From Fonsecaea monophora (taxonomy: Eukaryota > Ascomycota > Eurotiomycetes > Chaetothyriales > Herpotrichiellaceae): 64,000 nucleotides of DNA. How positions within the stretch are numbered: position 1 is the stretch's first letter; every line of letters begins with the position of its first letter. The notes below the pieces were generated by a model, which was not told where the DNA came from, did not search any database, and saw only the letters and a program-made list of their open reading frames with translations. A program made the position numbers and the translations under genes. The stretch lies in NCBI RefSeq assembly GCF_001642475.1, contig NW_019173970.1, forward strand, positions 62,001 through 126,000. Direction: 5' to 3'. Below, piece after piece: positions 43,213 through 54,548 of this stretch.

Positions 43213-44877
43213 GTTGTTTCTGCTGGGAAAATTCGAACTCTGGTTGCTGTTGTTCTTCTTGCAATGAAGATCTTCTCAAAGTCCAAAGGGCCATGCGTGT
43301 TCTTATAATGCATCTTCCCATAGTCAACGGAGCATTCACTTCGAGACTGAGCATGTTTCTTCGGGGTCGGCGCCCTCTTCAGGGGCTGGAGGTTTCACCC
43401 TTCACCAGTCACAACAGCGGGAATGATGCTGCCTACATTCCAATTGTGTTTCAAACTCACCGAGCCTTGTGGACAAAATTGGTAGACGTACAGCACCGGC
43501 GGGAGCAACATCAATGGATCTTCCCGGGATTCCAGATCGGGAAATGCCGCCCAAAGCAGAATAGCGTCGGATGAACAACGATCCATGCTCCACGATGATG
43601 CCTATTATCGGTCGGAAAAAGTACAAGGAAGCTGTCGAGACCTCTCTCCTTCCTTCATTACACAAAAGCGATCCTCCATCTTGATCAGAGGAAGCAGGGC
43701 TTGTATGAAGCTTGGGCAAAGGACAGCACTCACCGCGGTTTTTCCACCATATGATCTTCGGTCGACCGAGGTTTACGAAAAGCTTTCGTTTCGCAACGAC
43801 TAGTCTATCCAAGGAAAGCCATTGTCTGAAAGGGTGAATTCCGTGTTCCCAAGCCTCTCTTGCAAAAGTCACGTTTGACGAGTGCCGCGACATGTCAGTC
43901 TATCCATCTACCATACAAGAGTGCCTACGCGGCCATCTTCCGCTGGCCTCTTGGATACTTGTCTGATTCCCAGCATCACAACATCTTGGCAAGACATCCC
44001 CTGGTGGGCGACATTCACGAGCTCACTCGGCGTGAATGTCAATGCTCTGAAAGAAACGTCCTGGGTATTTTCCCTGCGTTCGGCCATGGGAAAGAATCCC
44101 GCCACTACTACAGGTTAGTCGACAGTACGAGGCAATAATTTGATTCCCGTTGGGAGGGTAACCACAGTGCCAATGCCAGGAATCCAAATTGCTGAGGTTG
44201 AACCCTCGCTTGATGACCCGAAGCAGACCAGATCCAAAACAGTTAACCGAGGTGGTTGGGATATCCCTTGCAGGCAATTCCAACGTCAAGGACGCCTTAT
44301 TACACACTTCTCAATGTGGCATGATCAACAACCCCTACTTGGCTCGCGGGCGCTCCACGTTGGTGACCTCCCGCAGAGTCGTGGTAATTTGCGGGGAATA
44401 ATCCGGAGTCTCAAGTTTATTTGATAAGTGGGGCGAATAGGACGACAAGCTGGGGATTCAAGAGATCGATTTGCATGCTCCTACTCAGAACCGCTGACTC
44501 GCCTGCGCATGATTGCCAGGAGCATATTCCCAACCAGCCAATGACAAAGGGGTTGCTACATTTATCCCTGCACCAAGTCAAATGGCCTCCAGATCACATT
44601 CGCGTCCTCCAGCATTATGACCAACTGAATCCCTTGTTCAAAACCCCAGATTGCAACCCTTGTTGGCTCACATCATGACCGAGGCATCCGGCACTACAAA
44701 GGGCTGGGATCGTAGGGCCTCGACCCAAGAAGCGGGGAGCCGTGGCACTTTGACAGCAGGGGTATTTAATCGACATCGAGATGGCATCGCAGTCTGTCCT
44801 TCTCAAAGCACCGCTAGCTTCTCTCCTCCTGAAAATTCAACCCTTCAAGTTTGCTGGTTCCTATTGAGAAGGCCATC
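43213..44877. other. Unresolved block with possible degenerate or multi-exon gene
   Basis: About 1.66 kb between the DJ-1 gene and the MFS exporter. On the minus strand it has strong splice-donor-like sites (GTGAGTGC at about 43734-43727 and GTGAGTTT at about 43464-43457) next to open stretches such as HSSNVTFAREAWEHGIHPFRQW and LLWAAFPDLESREDPLMLLPP, which read like protein but do not join into one convincing gene or known family. It could be a decayed gene, a gene with small exons I could not assemble, or the leaders of the two neighbours. Confidence 0.3.
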
Positions 44878-47055
44878 ATGAGTGTCGTACCGCCGGAGAA
44901 CACCGACAAGCTCGAACATGAGGTGCAACATGATGCTGAGCTCCGCCATGATAAAGAGATGCTAGAGCATCGAGAGCACGCTCACACCGAAGACGAGAAG
45001 GCGCATGCCAAAGACGAATTGGCTACTGCAAGTGGATCTTCCTCTGAACCCAACAGCGAGACGACACCAGAGTATCAAACCCAGACAGTATGGACGCTGA
45101 AGACCTTCGTTGCCACGGTTGCTCTTAGCGGGCTCTATGTTGGCTCTCAGATTCCCCTCTACTTTGTGGGCGGTTCCCTCACATTCATCGCAGCAGATAT
45201 TGGTGGAGCGGAGGCATCTGCCTGGTTAACCGTGGCCTATGCACTCACCCTATCTGCGGTTGCTCCTTTCTGCGGCTATCTCCAAGATCTTCTCGGCCGT
45301 CGGCTCATCACCCTTGTTGGTGGCGTCTCGCTGATGATGGGCTGTGTCATTATCGGTACTGCTCATAAGTTCGGACAAGGGGTTGTCGGTATGGCGTTTG
45401 CTGGCGGCGGTGCCGCGATTGGTGAATTGACTGCGCTTGCCGGGTAAGGAATGATGCATTGACGAGAAATCGATCCGAGGGGAACTGACAAAGGCGTCTA
45501 TAGGACTTCTGAGCTAGTGCCTGTCAACAAACGAGGCATTTACCTTGCTCTCGTTACAGCTTTTGTGCTCCCATTTACGCCATATCTGCTGTTCGCTCAG
45601 CTCTTATCGACCTACCACACTTGGAGATGGGGCATGTGGATTTGCGTGTAAGTTTGGTCCTGGTCCCGCGACATCGGTGTCGAAGCAGGACTGACAGATG
45701 TATAGGATCTGGAACGGTGTCTGGTGGGTTCTCATCTTCGCCGTCTACTTTCCAGAGTCCCAGACCCGAGCAAAAGGGATGGAAGCCAAAGCCATTCTAA
45801 AGAAGATTGACTACATTGGTGGAGCTCTGTCTATTATGGGTTTGACGCTTGTGTAAGGTTCCCTTTTGTCTGGCTCACGTCGTCTCATAGCTGACCAGGG
45901 ATGTAGGCTGGTCGCTCTTCAAGCCGGAGGTTACTCTCACCCTTGGAAGAGCGCATATGTCATTGTACAACTCATCATTGGCATTCTTCTCATCGCCGCC
46001 TTTGTCATTTGGGAATGGAAGTACTGCAAAGAACCTATGGTGCCGCATGAGATGTTTTCAGGACAAAGAATTGTTGGAATGGCTTATGGAATCGCCTTTG
46101 TTGCAGGTAAAAGAAGACTCTCCCGATCCTGGCTCAACTGGGCCATGAATCAAAAGAGTGAAAATGTTTTGCTGACATGGTGTTTCTTTCTACCACAGGC
46201 ATGAACTTTTACGCCATGCTGAACTTCTTCCCCCTGGTGTACAGCACGGTCTTTGAACCTGATCCGGTCCATGTTGGTCTTCGGGGTCTCGGTCCCGGGT
46301 TGTCCACCACCTTTGGTGCGGTCTTTGCGAACGCTGCCTTGTCTTGGTTTAAGGGACACAACCGAGAGATCCTCCTTGCTGGCTGCATTATTATGAGTAC
46401 GTCTCCCTGACCCATTTCCTAGAAAGGATCCCTTTCCCCCATCACCACATAACTCTCCCACCTCCCTCACTTCTCGATTGCCTGCGCATCGTTGCCTCAA
46501 ACTAAGCAAGGTGATATAGCGGCCTTTGGCGGCGCTATTGCTGCGATCACTCCCGACCGGGAGGGTCTCGCTATTGGTGTAGGGACAATCACTGGCTTCG
46601 GGGTCGGCGCTGTTCTTGTCCCGGCAGCCACCGTCGCTATCACCGTGACACCGGACACGTCGATCGCTACGTGTGTCGCCCTGTCGCTCACCATCCGCGC
46701 CGTGGGTGGGAGTATCGGCTACGCCATCTACTACAATGTCTTCATTAACAAACTCACGCCGAAACTCCCCGCGTACATTGCAGAGTACGCTGTCGCCGCG
46801 GGACTCCCGCTCTCATCCGCTCCCCGTTTCGTCGAGACGTACCTGACCGCGCCCACCAATCTTACGACCGTCCCCGGTGTCACTCCGGACATTATCGAGG
46901 CGGGTGCGGTCGGGTCCCGCTGGGCGTACGCCGAGTCGCTCAAGTACGTGTGGCTGACGAGTATTGCGTTTGGCGGGTGCGCCATCATCGCCTGCTTGTT
47001 CATCGGCAACATTGGCAAGTACATGACCAACCGAGTGGCCGCGAGGATCAGGTAG
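44878..47055 (+). CDS. MFS exporter, TRI12-type
   Basis: A plasma-membrane major facilitator of about 596 residues. Six exons join in phase: 44878-45443, 45504-45647, 45706-45852, 45907-46106, 46199-46396 and 46520-47055. A 75-residue charged, Glu/His-rich cytoplasmic start precedes about 14 hydrophobic helices. The loop between helices 2 and 3 (GYLQDLLGRRL) is the MFS signature; FVGGSLTFIAADIGG, ELTALAGTSELVPVNKRG and RWGMWICVIWNGVWW fit the fungal TRI12 family, which includes exporters of trichothecenes and other small molecules and siderophore-type relatives. The substrate cannot be read from sequence. There is no secondary-metabolite synthase in this window, so a general drug or metabolite exporter is more likely than a toxin pump. 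The C-terminus is basic (RVAARIR). Confidence 0.92.
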
Positions 47056-48124
47056 TGATGTCTTGTTTACGTGTCTTTCATCTTCCAGGAAGGGACTGGA
47101 GGGCTTGGACGAGGGCTGGCTCAGCGAACCGAACGCCCCAACCCGCTCGGCCACCCGCCTGCAAAGACCTTTGTTCATCCGAGATGATTGGTGAATCCGA
47201 AAAGCGCAACAACCACCCATATATACATACATACATACACACACACATACATCCATACCTGGGACATTCGTGACCTCGTCACTGGGAGAGAGGAGAAAGG
47301 GGAAGTTCAGGACCAGAAGTCACCCCGAGGAAAAGAGAGAAAAGTATCAATCTGAAGCCGGTGTATACGGCAACACAGTCAGATAGCCAGATAGAATATG
47401 ATGTGATACTGGTACTTACTATATGACATGAGGGGATGGACACCACCACCACCACCACCCCCACACACCGTATTCTACATACACATAGAGTCGAGTCGAG
47501 TCAAGCCGAGTCCAGCCAAGTCAAGTTACTCTCCCCCCCCGTATATTCATTCACTCGGTACAGAGTCTGTACTTCAGGACTTCCTAGCTACCTACCTACC
47601 TACATACCTAGCGAGTATCTAATTTCCCAAGCACCTATCCCTCTCGAGACACCTTGACCATGACCTATGTAGACGTCTTCTTGGCCTTTCCTTGACCTTT
47701 GCTTGGCTCGTCCTGGGTCCTGATTCCTGACCGTTGACTCCTTGCCTTCTTGACCCTCTTGAACGAAAATTCCTACTCGGTGGGAACACGTGCTACAGGC
47801 ATTAGCGGGTGCTCTGATGTATGTGACTCGGTACTCTCGCTTTCCTCTGCCGTCCGTACCCGGTGTTTTAGACCTGTCTGCGGCAATGCTCCAGAGTGGC
47901 CAGGTCCTCTACACTTCCTCACTTCCTCACTTCCTCACTTCCTCACTTCCTCAGTCATTCACTCAGTCAATCAGAGGGAGGTATATATGAATCTTTAAAA
48001 TCGCCATTTCTTTTTTTTCATGTGGTGGTAGTATAGTAGTATACAGCTAGCTCTATAAGTTTCTATCCACAGATTTTGGTATTTCCCCCAATGTCAAGCA
48101 AAAGCAAGATACACAACAACATCA
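47056..48124. other. Convergent intergenic region rich in simple repeats
   Basis: About 1.07 kb between two converging genes. It holds (ACAT)n-like and (CA)n-like tracts near 47220-47255, a CAC trinucleotide run near 47438-47465, GTCGAGTCGAGTC-type repeats near 47488-47525 and the octamer repeat at 47913-47952. No gene is supported. Confidence 0.6.
47913..47952. repeat. Octamer tandem repeat, five copies
   Basis: ACTTCCTC is repeated five times without change, followed by a degenerate tail (CAGTCATTCACTCAGTCAAT). This is a microsatellite likely to vary in length between strains. Confidence 0.85.
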
Positions 48125-51100
48125 TCATAATTCATCCCGGATACGCTCACTTTCAACATTTTCTAGGTTTTCGCCATCAGCAGCGTCCTCCAAACCCTCA
48201 CTGTTGTCCGTGACCGCCGACGCCTGCTCCTTTGCCGCCCGAATGACTCCTGCAATCTCCTCGTCGTACAGTGTCCATTCAGGCACTTGCCTCTTCGCCC
48301 TGTCCAACTTGGGTTCTTTCGTGAGTGGGTTGTTACATAAATCAATCGTCTTGGCCTTGGCCAAGCTGGCGTCATCACACCATGTCTCACACCACAACCA
48401 TTCCTGAGACAAACTGTGGATGGGGAGACTGTGTTGCATATGGTTCGGCAGGTCTTGGTCCAGGTTGGAGAGACTGGCTGGGTCAGCCGACAGTGCTTGG
48501 TACTGTTGTCGGAGGCGATCGCCAGCGGCAAGTTGACGGAATCTCTTGAGGTCAACCACATAGAGGGCCGATATGTGGTAGGGTTTCCCTCGGAGATATG
48601 TCTCCCAGTATCCTTGTTTCCAAAAGCGGAATCCTTCCATCTCGGTGCGAGAGTCGCACATGGGCGTGAAGCCGTAAGGAGCTCCCTTCAGGTCCACTTT
48701 GTTCAATTCCATCATGTCTGTGCGCACGATTTGGTCAGCATCCACGAAGATGACTTTGTCTAGATCCAGTGGAAAGAGCACGTCCAAGAACAAGATCTTG
48801 TAGCCCCAAATTTCCCGCTGCTTCTCCTTCTGACCTCGAAGCCAGTGAGGCCATTTATAAGTCACCATCTCGTAGTCGAAGCCGTAGTGTTCTGCAAGTA
48901 TGGGCAGAGTACTCTTGAACGATGGTGACAGGAATTGTTCAATGAACCAGAACTTGACGCTGTGTTTCGTGTGCTTCATGACCGACACCATCATGATATT
49001 CAACATCCTTTCGTAAAGGTGGCCCGAAGCCACTGAGAAGATGTTGATGTCGGCGTTCGAAGACGTCTTCTTGAAGCCCAGCGAGGAAAGTGCTGAAGAT
49101 GCGAAGGAAGCTCCCTTGTTAAGGTAGTCCATGGCACCTCCAAGCGCAGATGACTCCAGGACATCTTCTTCTTCCATACCGGGTTTTCGGGAAAGCCGAG
49201 GGAATAAAGTCAGCCCTTGGAAGGAGAGCAAAGCGACTGATGTGGTCTCGTCGCCCGGCTGAGCAGAGTAACCATGGGGACCAACACTATCAATGTTGAA
49301 GATCTTTGATGATCTCCCTGGTTTCAATGAAATTTGCCAGTATCCAGGATTGGCTTTGAATTGGAAGTATCCCAAATTGGCCATGACGATGGTGTCTGTA
49401 AAATGAGGCTCGTCCTCAGTTCCCAGCAGTAGTTGCACGCCACGAGGTGGTGGACCACTAGTCACGTCCCTTGCATGGCCTTCAATGAGAATGTGCTCAA
49501 GCTCATAGACAGCGTCGATATTCTCGCCCTCGGCTAGGTTACTGAGCCTGATATTGTCTAAATCATGGATGGATATCTTGGGCGCCACCAACCATGATGG
49601 AGGCACAACCATTCCTAGGTTGAAGAGCGTATCCTTGGGGATACCACTGAACGATGCATTGGGGATGGATAGGGAACCATGGGAGTCGAAACTGGGCTCT
49701 GCACTAATGACTTGCCGGAAAAACCGTTTGACTGGCAGCTCGGTCATTCTGTCTTTCGGGTTCAAGAAGATCTGCACGCTCACTCCATTCAGCCGTGACA
49801 GGCTCTCCAAAATCGGAACCCACTGTTGAACCAGCTCAGAGGCGGGATCAATCGAGGCCACAATCTGAATATTAATGTCGTCCGAGTTCGATATCTTAAT
49901 AGACGTATGAGTGCCATTCCAGAATTTGAAGCGTTCCATCCTGATCAGGGCGCGGATTCTCTCAAGCCCTCTGGCAAGTCAGACTTCAAAGATCGAGCAA
50001 CAAGCGAGGTAATCTTTGCGAGGTCGAGAGCCCCGGTAAATCGGTCTTCCAGCGCAAGTCCAGTGATGGCTGTCGTAACCGGTGCTATTCGTTCTCTCCT
50101 TTCGAACTCAAGCAACGCCTCGAAGTCGACAGAGGTGAAACCTTGGTCAAGGGGTCCTAAGAGACGCCCGTTGAGCCACAGCCCATTTTGGCCTTCTGAA
50201 AATGATAACGTCTGGAGTAAATCTGCATGAGAACTCCAAAACTCGGCCGATGCGTCTGTCAGATCATCCGCAGAAGAGCTCAGATCGCCCTTGAGTAACT
50301 GCTCGAGGCTATCGACTGTCAGGTCGCGACCGTCCTCCTGTAAGAGCGCGTAGAGACCACGGGCAAAACTTGAGATTTGTGATTCAGGACCAGGGTTGTG
50401 AATGATGAGCATTTCTATCTCAGGATTTCGCTGGTGGAACAGTAGCGCTTCCGAAAGCAAGGTCCGGCCAGTCTCGGATTCAAGGTCGACAACAACAAGA
50501 AGGTGAGCACGGTCGCTCAACAATGTCGCTTCTGCCCCAGCCAGGCGAGGCAGGCGTGCAAAGCTGTCGGCGAAGTCAACGGCTATTTGGCCAACATCAA
50601 CAATTTCAACATCTTTGGCGTTATCCGGAAAGACCATCTCATTGCGCCGTTTGACAGCTTGGAAGAGGAAGAACTCAGGAACCCAAGATTCTTCCAAGAT
50701 GGCTTCTTGAAACACTGCTTGCTGTACCAGCTGAAGATCTGCATACAACCGAGCACTCAAAAGCTCAAACCAGTTATCCGTCCTCGGTATAACCACTCCG
50801 TTGACGAGTAAGGGAGGATTGGGCCGTGCAAGTGCCAAACGTTTCATGTATTCATCTCGTGCTTGCAGTCGTAGACCTAGGCTTTCGTCGTTCAATACCT
50901 TGTGAAAGGCTAACGGCTCTTTTCCTTCCCTTGTAGCTCGACCCCTGATGGCAGTCTTGAAGCTTTTCTCAGGACTTGTATCTATCCTTTTTGCAGCGAC
51001 AATATCGGAGAAGAAGCTCATCAGAGCAGTTAAACCATAGGTATCTGAAATGTGATATGCGACTTTTGAGTATGTGTCCGCTGTTTCCCCTTCACCAGTG

Positions 51101-52656
51101 GGGATCAGAGCAATTCTGATGGGAACTTGTCGCCGGACGAGACTCTGTAGTGATGTGGTGACCAGTTCAATGTCTTTCATATTGCCCATGTCGATCGGCA
51201 CGATGAGATTATGTATATCACGAGATACTTGGGGAAGTTGCCCGGGATATGTTCTTTGGAACAAAGACCGCAGAGAGGACGACCAACCAGCATATCGTTT
51301 ATCTTGTTCCAGATCATTCAGCCACATCAAGACGCCACCGGCTTCAGAATCATCGCGCCAGTCGAATCGCTGAGGAGTTTCATTAGCTTGTGCTTCGGCG
51401 ATGATCTCACTTGAGAGGAGGCTAATGGCTTCTGACGATGCCAAACCCAGACTCTTGAGCTCGGCGATAATACGCCTTTCTCTTCGCAAATGGTCGAGAA
51501 GAGAGTAGGCATTCATCTGTCGAGGCTCAATCTGCACACCATTGATCCACAAGACATTGTATCCCGATGGTAGGAATCGATCTCTATTTGCCCTGTGTTC
51601 GAGAACGAACTCTTTGCTGGCATTTACCGAGGCGAGGAGAGAAGAGTATTTGGGGAAATCCGAAGTGACCTGTAATAGAGTATCCAGAGGGCTCGAGCTT
51701 GAGAGAATGAAGCTAGCAGCATTGATGCCTAGCTTGGCCACTTCTGAAGTGGTTAGGGGCTTCAGATCTTTGATCTCATCATCCTTGGTCTCCAACGATA
51801 GTTGTTCCGGCGTCGAATCTCCCGTCTTTTGGGCATCCCGGTCGTCAATAACGATGTAGTCTGTGCGCTTCAAAACGAGCTCCACGCCATAGCCTGTAAC
51901 ATAGATCGGTCTACTAGAGACTATCGTTGAAGGTCTGTACCGTACTCTGTATGTAGACTTTCCTTCGCGGGCCGTCTGACTGACGACACTGTGGAACTGC
52001 CCGAACAAGGGGTGCGTGATGTCTGCATAGAGGATAGACGAAGGTCCATCAGATGAAGCACCGAGGACCCGATCAAACGGGAGATCATTCACAGTATCCG
52101 GAATAGAGACCATCTGCTGAGCACGATCCAAGGTAGGCGAGCAAAATTGCTGGCCATCCAAATAGACCCAAACGGGGCAGACGGCATCCTGAGCAGCCAT
52201 CAGGTGCGGTTGAACAGAAGTGTTGTAGTATTGGAAATGAGCTTCGACCCTTGGTGCTGCAGCATGAAGGGCAAGGGCGAACTTGAAGGAAGACACAGAC
52301 TCCGGAGTGGAAAGGTGCCCATCATTCTGCACGACGTCGAGGAATTTAGTATACAGCTCTTGTTCCGTTTGCAAATCTGTAAAGGTACCATCGGCGATGC
52401 GGTCGAGAAGAGGGAAGTAGGACGACGAGTTCTCAAGAGCAGCCGTTTCTCTGATCGCATGTTAGTGCATGGTCGAAGCATTGATGAAACGAGGGGCGGG
52501 AAGTGCGTACAGCAACTCGACCAGATATGGACCGGCCGAGAAGGAGGTCTGTAGAGCAACATTGACGGAAGAAGTTGCTCTTGTGAGGGTGATGAGTGAG
52601 TCCCAAGACAAAAGAGCGAGGAGGGACCATGTCCAGCGTTTATGTAAAGTACGCAT
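48125..52656 (-). CDS. UDP-glucose:glycoprotein glucosyltransferase, with a frame break
   Basis: This ER luminal folding sensor re-glucosylates misfolded N-glycoproteins using UDP-glucose. Exon 1 (52656-52511) encodes a signal peptide (MRTLHKRWTWSLLALLSWDS); a 60-base intron with a CACTAAC branch site leads to the long exon from 52450. The product is about 1,488 residues, the family length: thioredoxin-like domains, then the beta region, then the GT24 catalytic domain (about 1184-1440), with FSVASGHLYERMLNIMM, the DxD in FVDADQIVR, and GYWETYLRGKPYHISALYVVDL. The C-terminus IRDEL is an ER-retrieval signal. At 49,947 frame one ends (ESAP then TGA), while the conserved MERFKFWNGTHTSI continues in another frame. 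One extra base would join them; a 44-base intron would also do so, but it removes sequence that looks coding. Confidence 0.9.
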
Positions 52657-53044
52657 TCTGACGAGGCTGCATAGAAAGGAGTGTCGAAGATGCGGTGCCC
52701 TGAGGAATTTCTTGTTCAGTGGTGCATGTTGGGAGGGAGGGGCAATCCAGGCTGCGTGAGCAGTGATTGTAGAGCCAGCACAAGACGAAAAGGCGAGGTG
52801 GAATCAAGTGTACAAGGAAATAGGTGGTGATTGACTTGACGACAGGGTGGTGGTAGAGGAGGCCAGATTGTACAGAAACGGCCCAGAAATTCTTTGGAGA
52901 AACTGCGCGTCTCAGATCTCAGATACGCGTCTCCACCTCCAACGACCATTTGACATTTTTGACTTGACGCAGCCTCTCACAATTGACACTCTATCTCATC
53001 CGCGCCTCTCTCTCACCGCGGTATATCTCGCACATCACACGTCA
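52657..53044. other. Divergent promoter of glucosyltransferase and Letm1-like gene
   Basis: About 390 bases between two genes reading apart. It contains the leaders of both and no supported open frame. Confidence 0.5.
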
Positions 53045-54304
53045 ATGAGCCTCTCACCTCGCCTCAACCACGGTGTAAGCAACTCTAGATCCCTCAGCAG
53101 AGTCTTCTGCCGCTCACTTTCGATCTCACCCTCCCACTTCTCTGGTCCTGCTATTTCTGCTGGGCGGCCACTGCGGAGCCGTTCGACGTCCAAATCCTGG
53201 CTTGAAGAGCTCTATCCTGGTTTCTTCACTGAGACACCTACCTATCCCGACGTTCTTCGTCTCAAGCCGCTTGTCCCTAATGGCCCCTCCGCTCGCGGTC
53301 TCTCCTCCCTACGGCCTCCGCCTTTACCGTTCGTCCCTGCTCCCCAAGTAAACAAGAATGGTCGCATCACTCTGCTCCAGCGGCTCAGATATCGCCGGGC
53401 GAAGGCGGCTGCACTGAACAAATTCTACAAACAAGGCATCGCGCAGATCTGGGACAATCATAAGGAATATGCCAACCTCTGCAAACGCCTTCCTCCCGAA
53501 TGTGCCCCGGATGTGGTTGCTCTCTACGGCGGTTCCAACCTCAAACTCGACGACAATCACATCCAAGTTCCCCAAATCTCCCGTCGTGAGTTCCAGCTCC
53601 TGCTTCACCACGGATCAGACTATGCCCGTCTGCCAGGGTTTACCTTAGCTTTCTGGTTGTTTCGTTCCTGGGCCTCCTTCATTGCTCCAAGGATCCCTTC
53701 CACTTGTGAGCGCCCAGAGGACCGGATCAGGCAATTGAAAGCTTTGTGCAAACGCTATGACTTCTTTGTCCGTAGTCGAAACGATAAATTGGACAATGTG
53801 ACGGACGATTCCAGAATGAGCGTCACTGGGCAGCCCAAAGAGTTGTACACGATTTCGAGAAGACGACTCCTGAGGTGGCACTATGTCGTGGTCGATGATC
53901 CCTTATGCAAACTCATCCCATGGGTCCCGTTTGCTTGGACGGAATCCGCGGCTCGTTTCTTTGGCCGGCGATGCGGAGAACATTATCGCTCGGTCACCGC
54001 CGACACGGTACTTATCATGCGCGAAGGCGGGTTCAATACGCTTTCTGCAGATGATATCTATGATTACTGTGTCAGATGCGCTTCTCCGACTTTCATCTCC
54101 TACGCGAAACAAGCTTTGCAGGAGGGCCTCAACCCTGCCAATGAAGCCATGAGAAAGGCCATGGTACCCGTTCTTGAGGCACGCGCAAAAAGATTGTTGG
54201 CCATTGACTGGACGAGACTGCGTCCGGAGGTGCTTGGTCTGATTGAGCCCCTTAGTCGGTTACAAGACCGCGGGCACCCTGATTCGATTCTAGGGAGAAG
54301 GTGA
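53045..54304 (+). CDS. Letm1-like mitochondrial membrane protein
   Basis: A single-exon 419-residue protein. The first 50 residues are rich in Ser, Arg and Leu and lack acidic residues until EELYPG, as expected of a mitochondrial targeting sequence. The core FYKQGIAQIWDNHKEYANLCKRL, then QISRREFQLLLHHGSDYARLPGFTLAFWLFRSWASFIAPRIPSTCERPEDRI resembles the Letm1 ribosome-binding domain, including the REFQL box and the single hydrophobic helix at about 202-216 that is its membrane anchor. Yeast relatives (Mdm38, Ylh47) act in inner-membrane ion homeostasis and in inserting mitochondrially made proteins. The C-terminal region (TVLIMREGGFNTLSADDIYDYCVRCAS) fits the helical bundle of that domain. 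The start at 53045 is the first in-frame ATG. The family assignment is from motif memory. Confidence 0.75.
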   Translation: MSLSPRLNHGVSNSRSLSRVFCRSLSISPSHFSGPAISAGRPLRSRSTSKSWLEELYPGFFTETPTYPDVLRLKPLVPNGPSARGLSSLRPPPLPFVPAPQVNKNGRITLLQRLRYRRAKAAALNKFYKQGIAQIWDNHKEYANLCKRLPPECAPDVVALYGGSNLKLDDNHIQVPQISRREFQLLLHHGSDYARLPGFTLAFWLFRSWASFIAPRIPSTCERPEDRIRQLKALCKRYDFFVRSRNDKLDNVTDDSRMSVTGQPKELYTISRRRLLRWHYVVVDDPLCKLIPWVPFAWTESAARFFGRRCGEHYRSVTADTVLIMREGGFNTLSADDIYDYCVRCASPTFISYAKQALQEGLNPANEAMRKAMVPVLEARAKRLLAIDWTRLRPEVLGLIEPLSRLQDRGHPDSILGRR

Positions 54305-54548
54305 TGAAGACTGTCATCCTTTCTGAAGCCGACTTCTGGCCAAACTACCCTACCGCTTGAATGCTTCCGAGACTGGGCTAGAAAGCGACAGGTGCAAAAA
54401 CCTGCCAGTGCTCCATCTACCTAGTGACAGTGGAAGCGACCACCACCCCTGTTCACGGTTTAGTCTACTGGGCTGCCTGTATCAGTGAAAGGCTTAGGTT
54501 TTGTGAGAAGGCCTCTGGTACACTCGCTTCTTGCCTAGTCGCCCAGAA

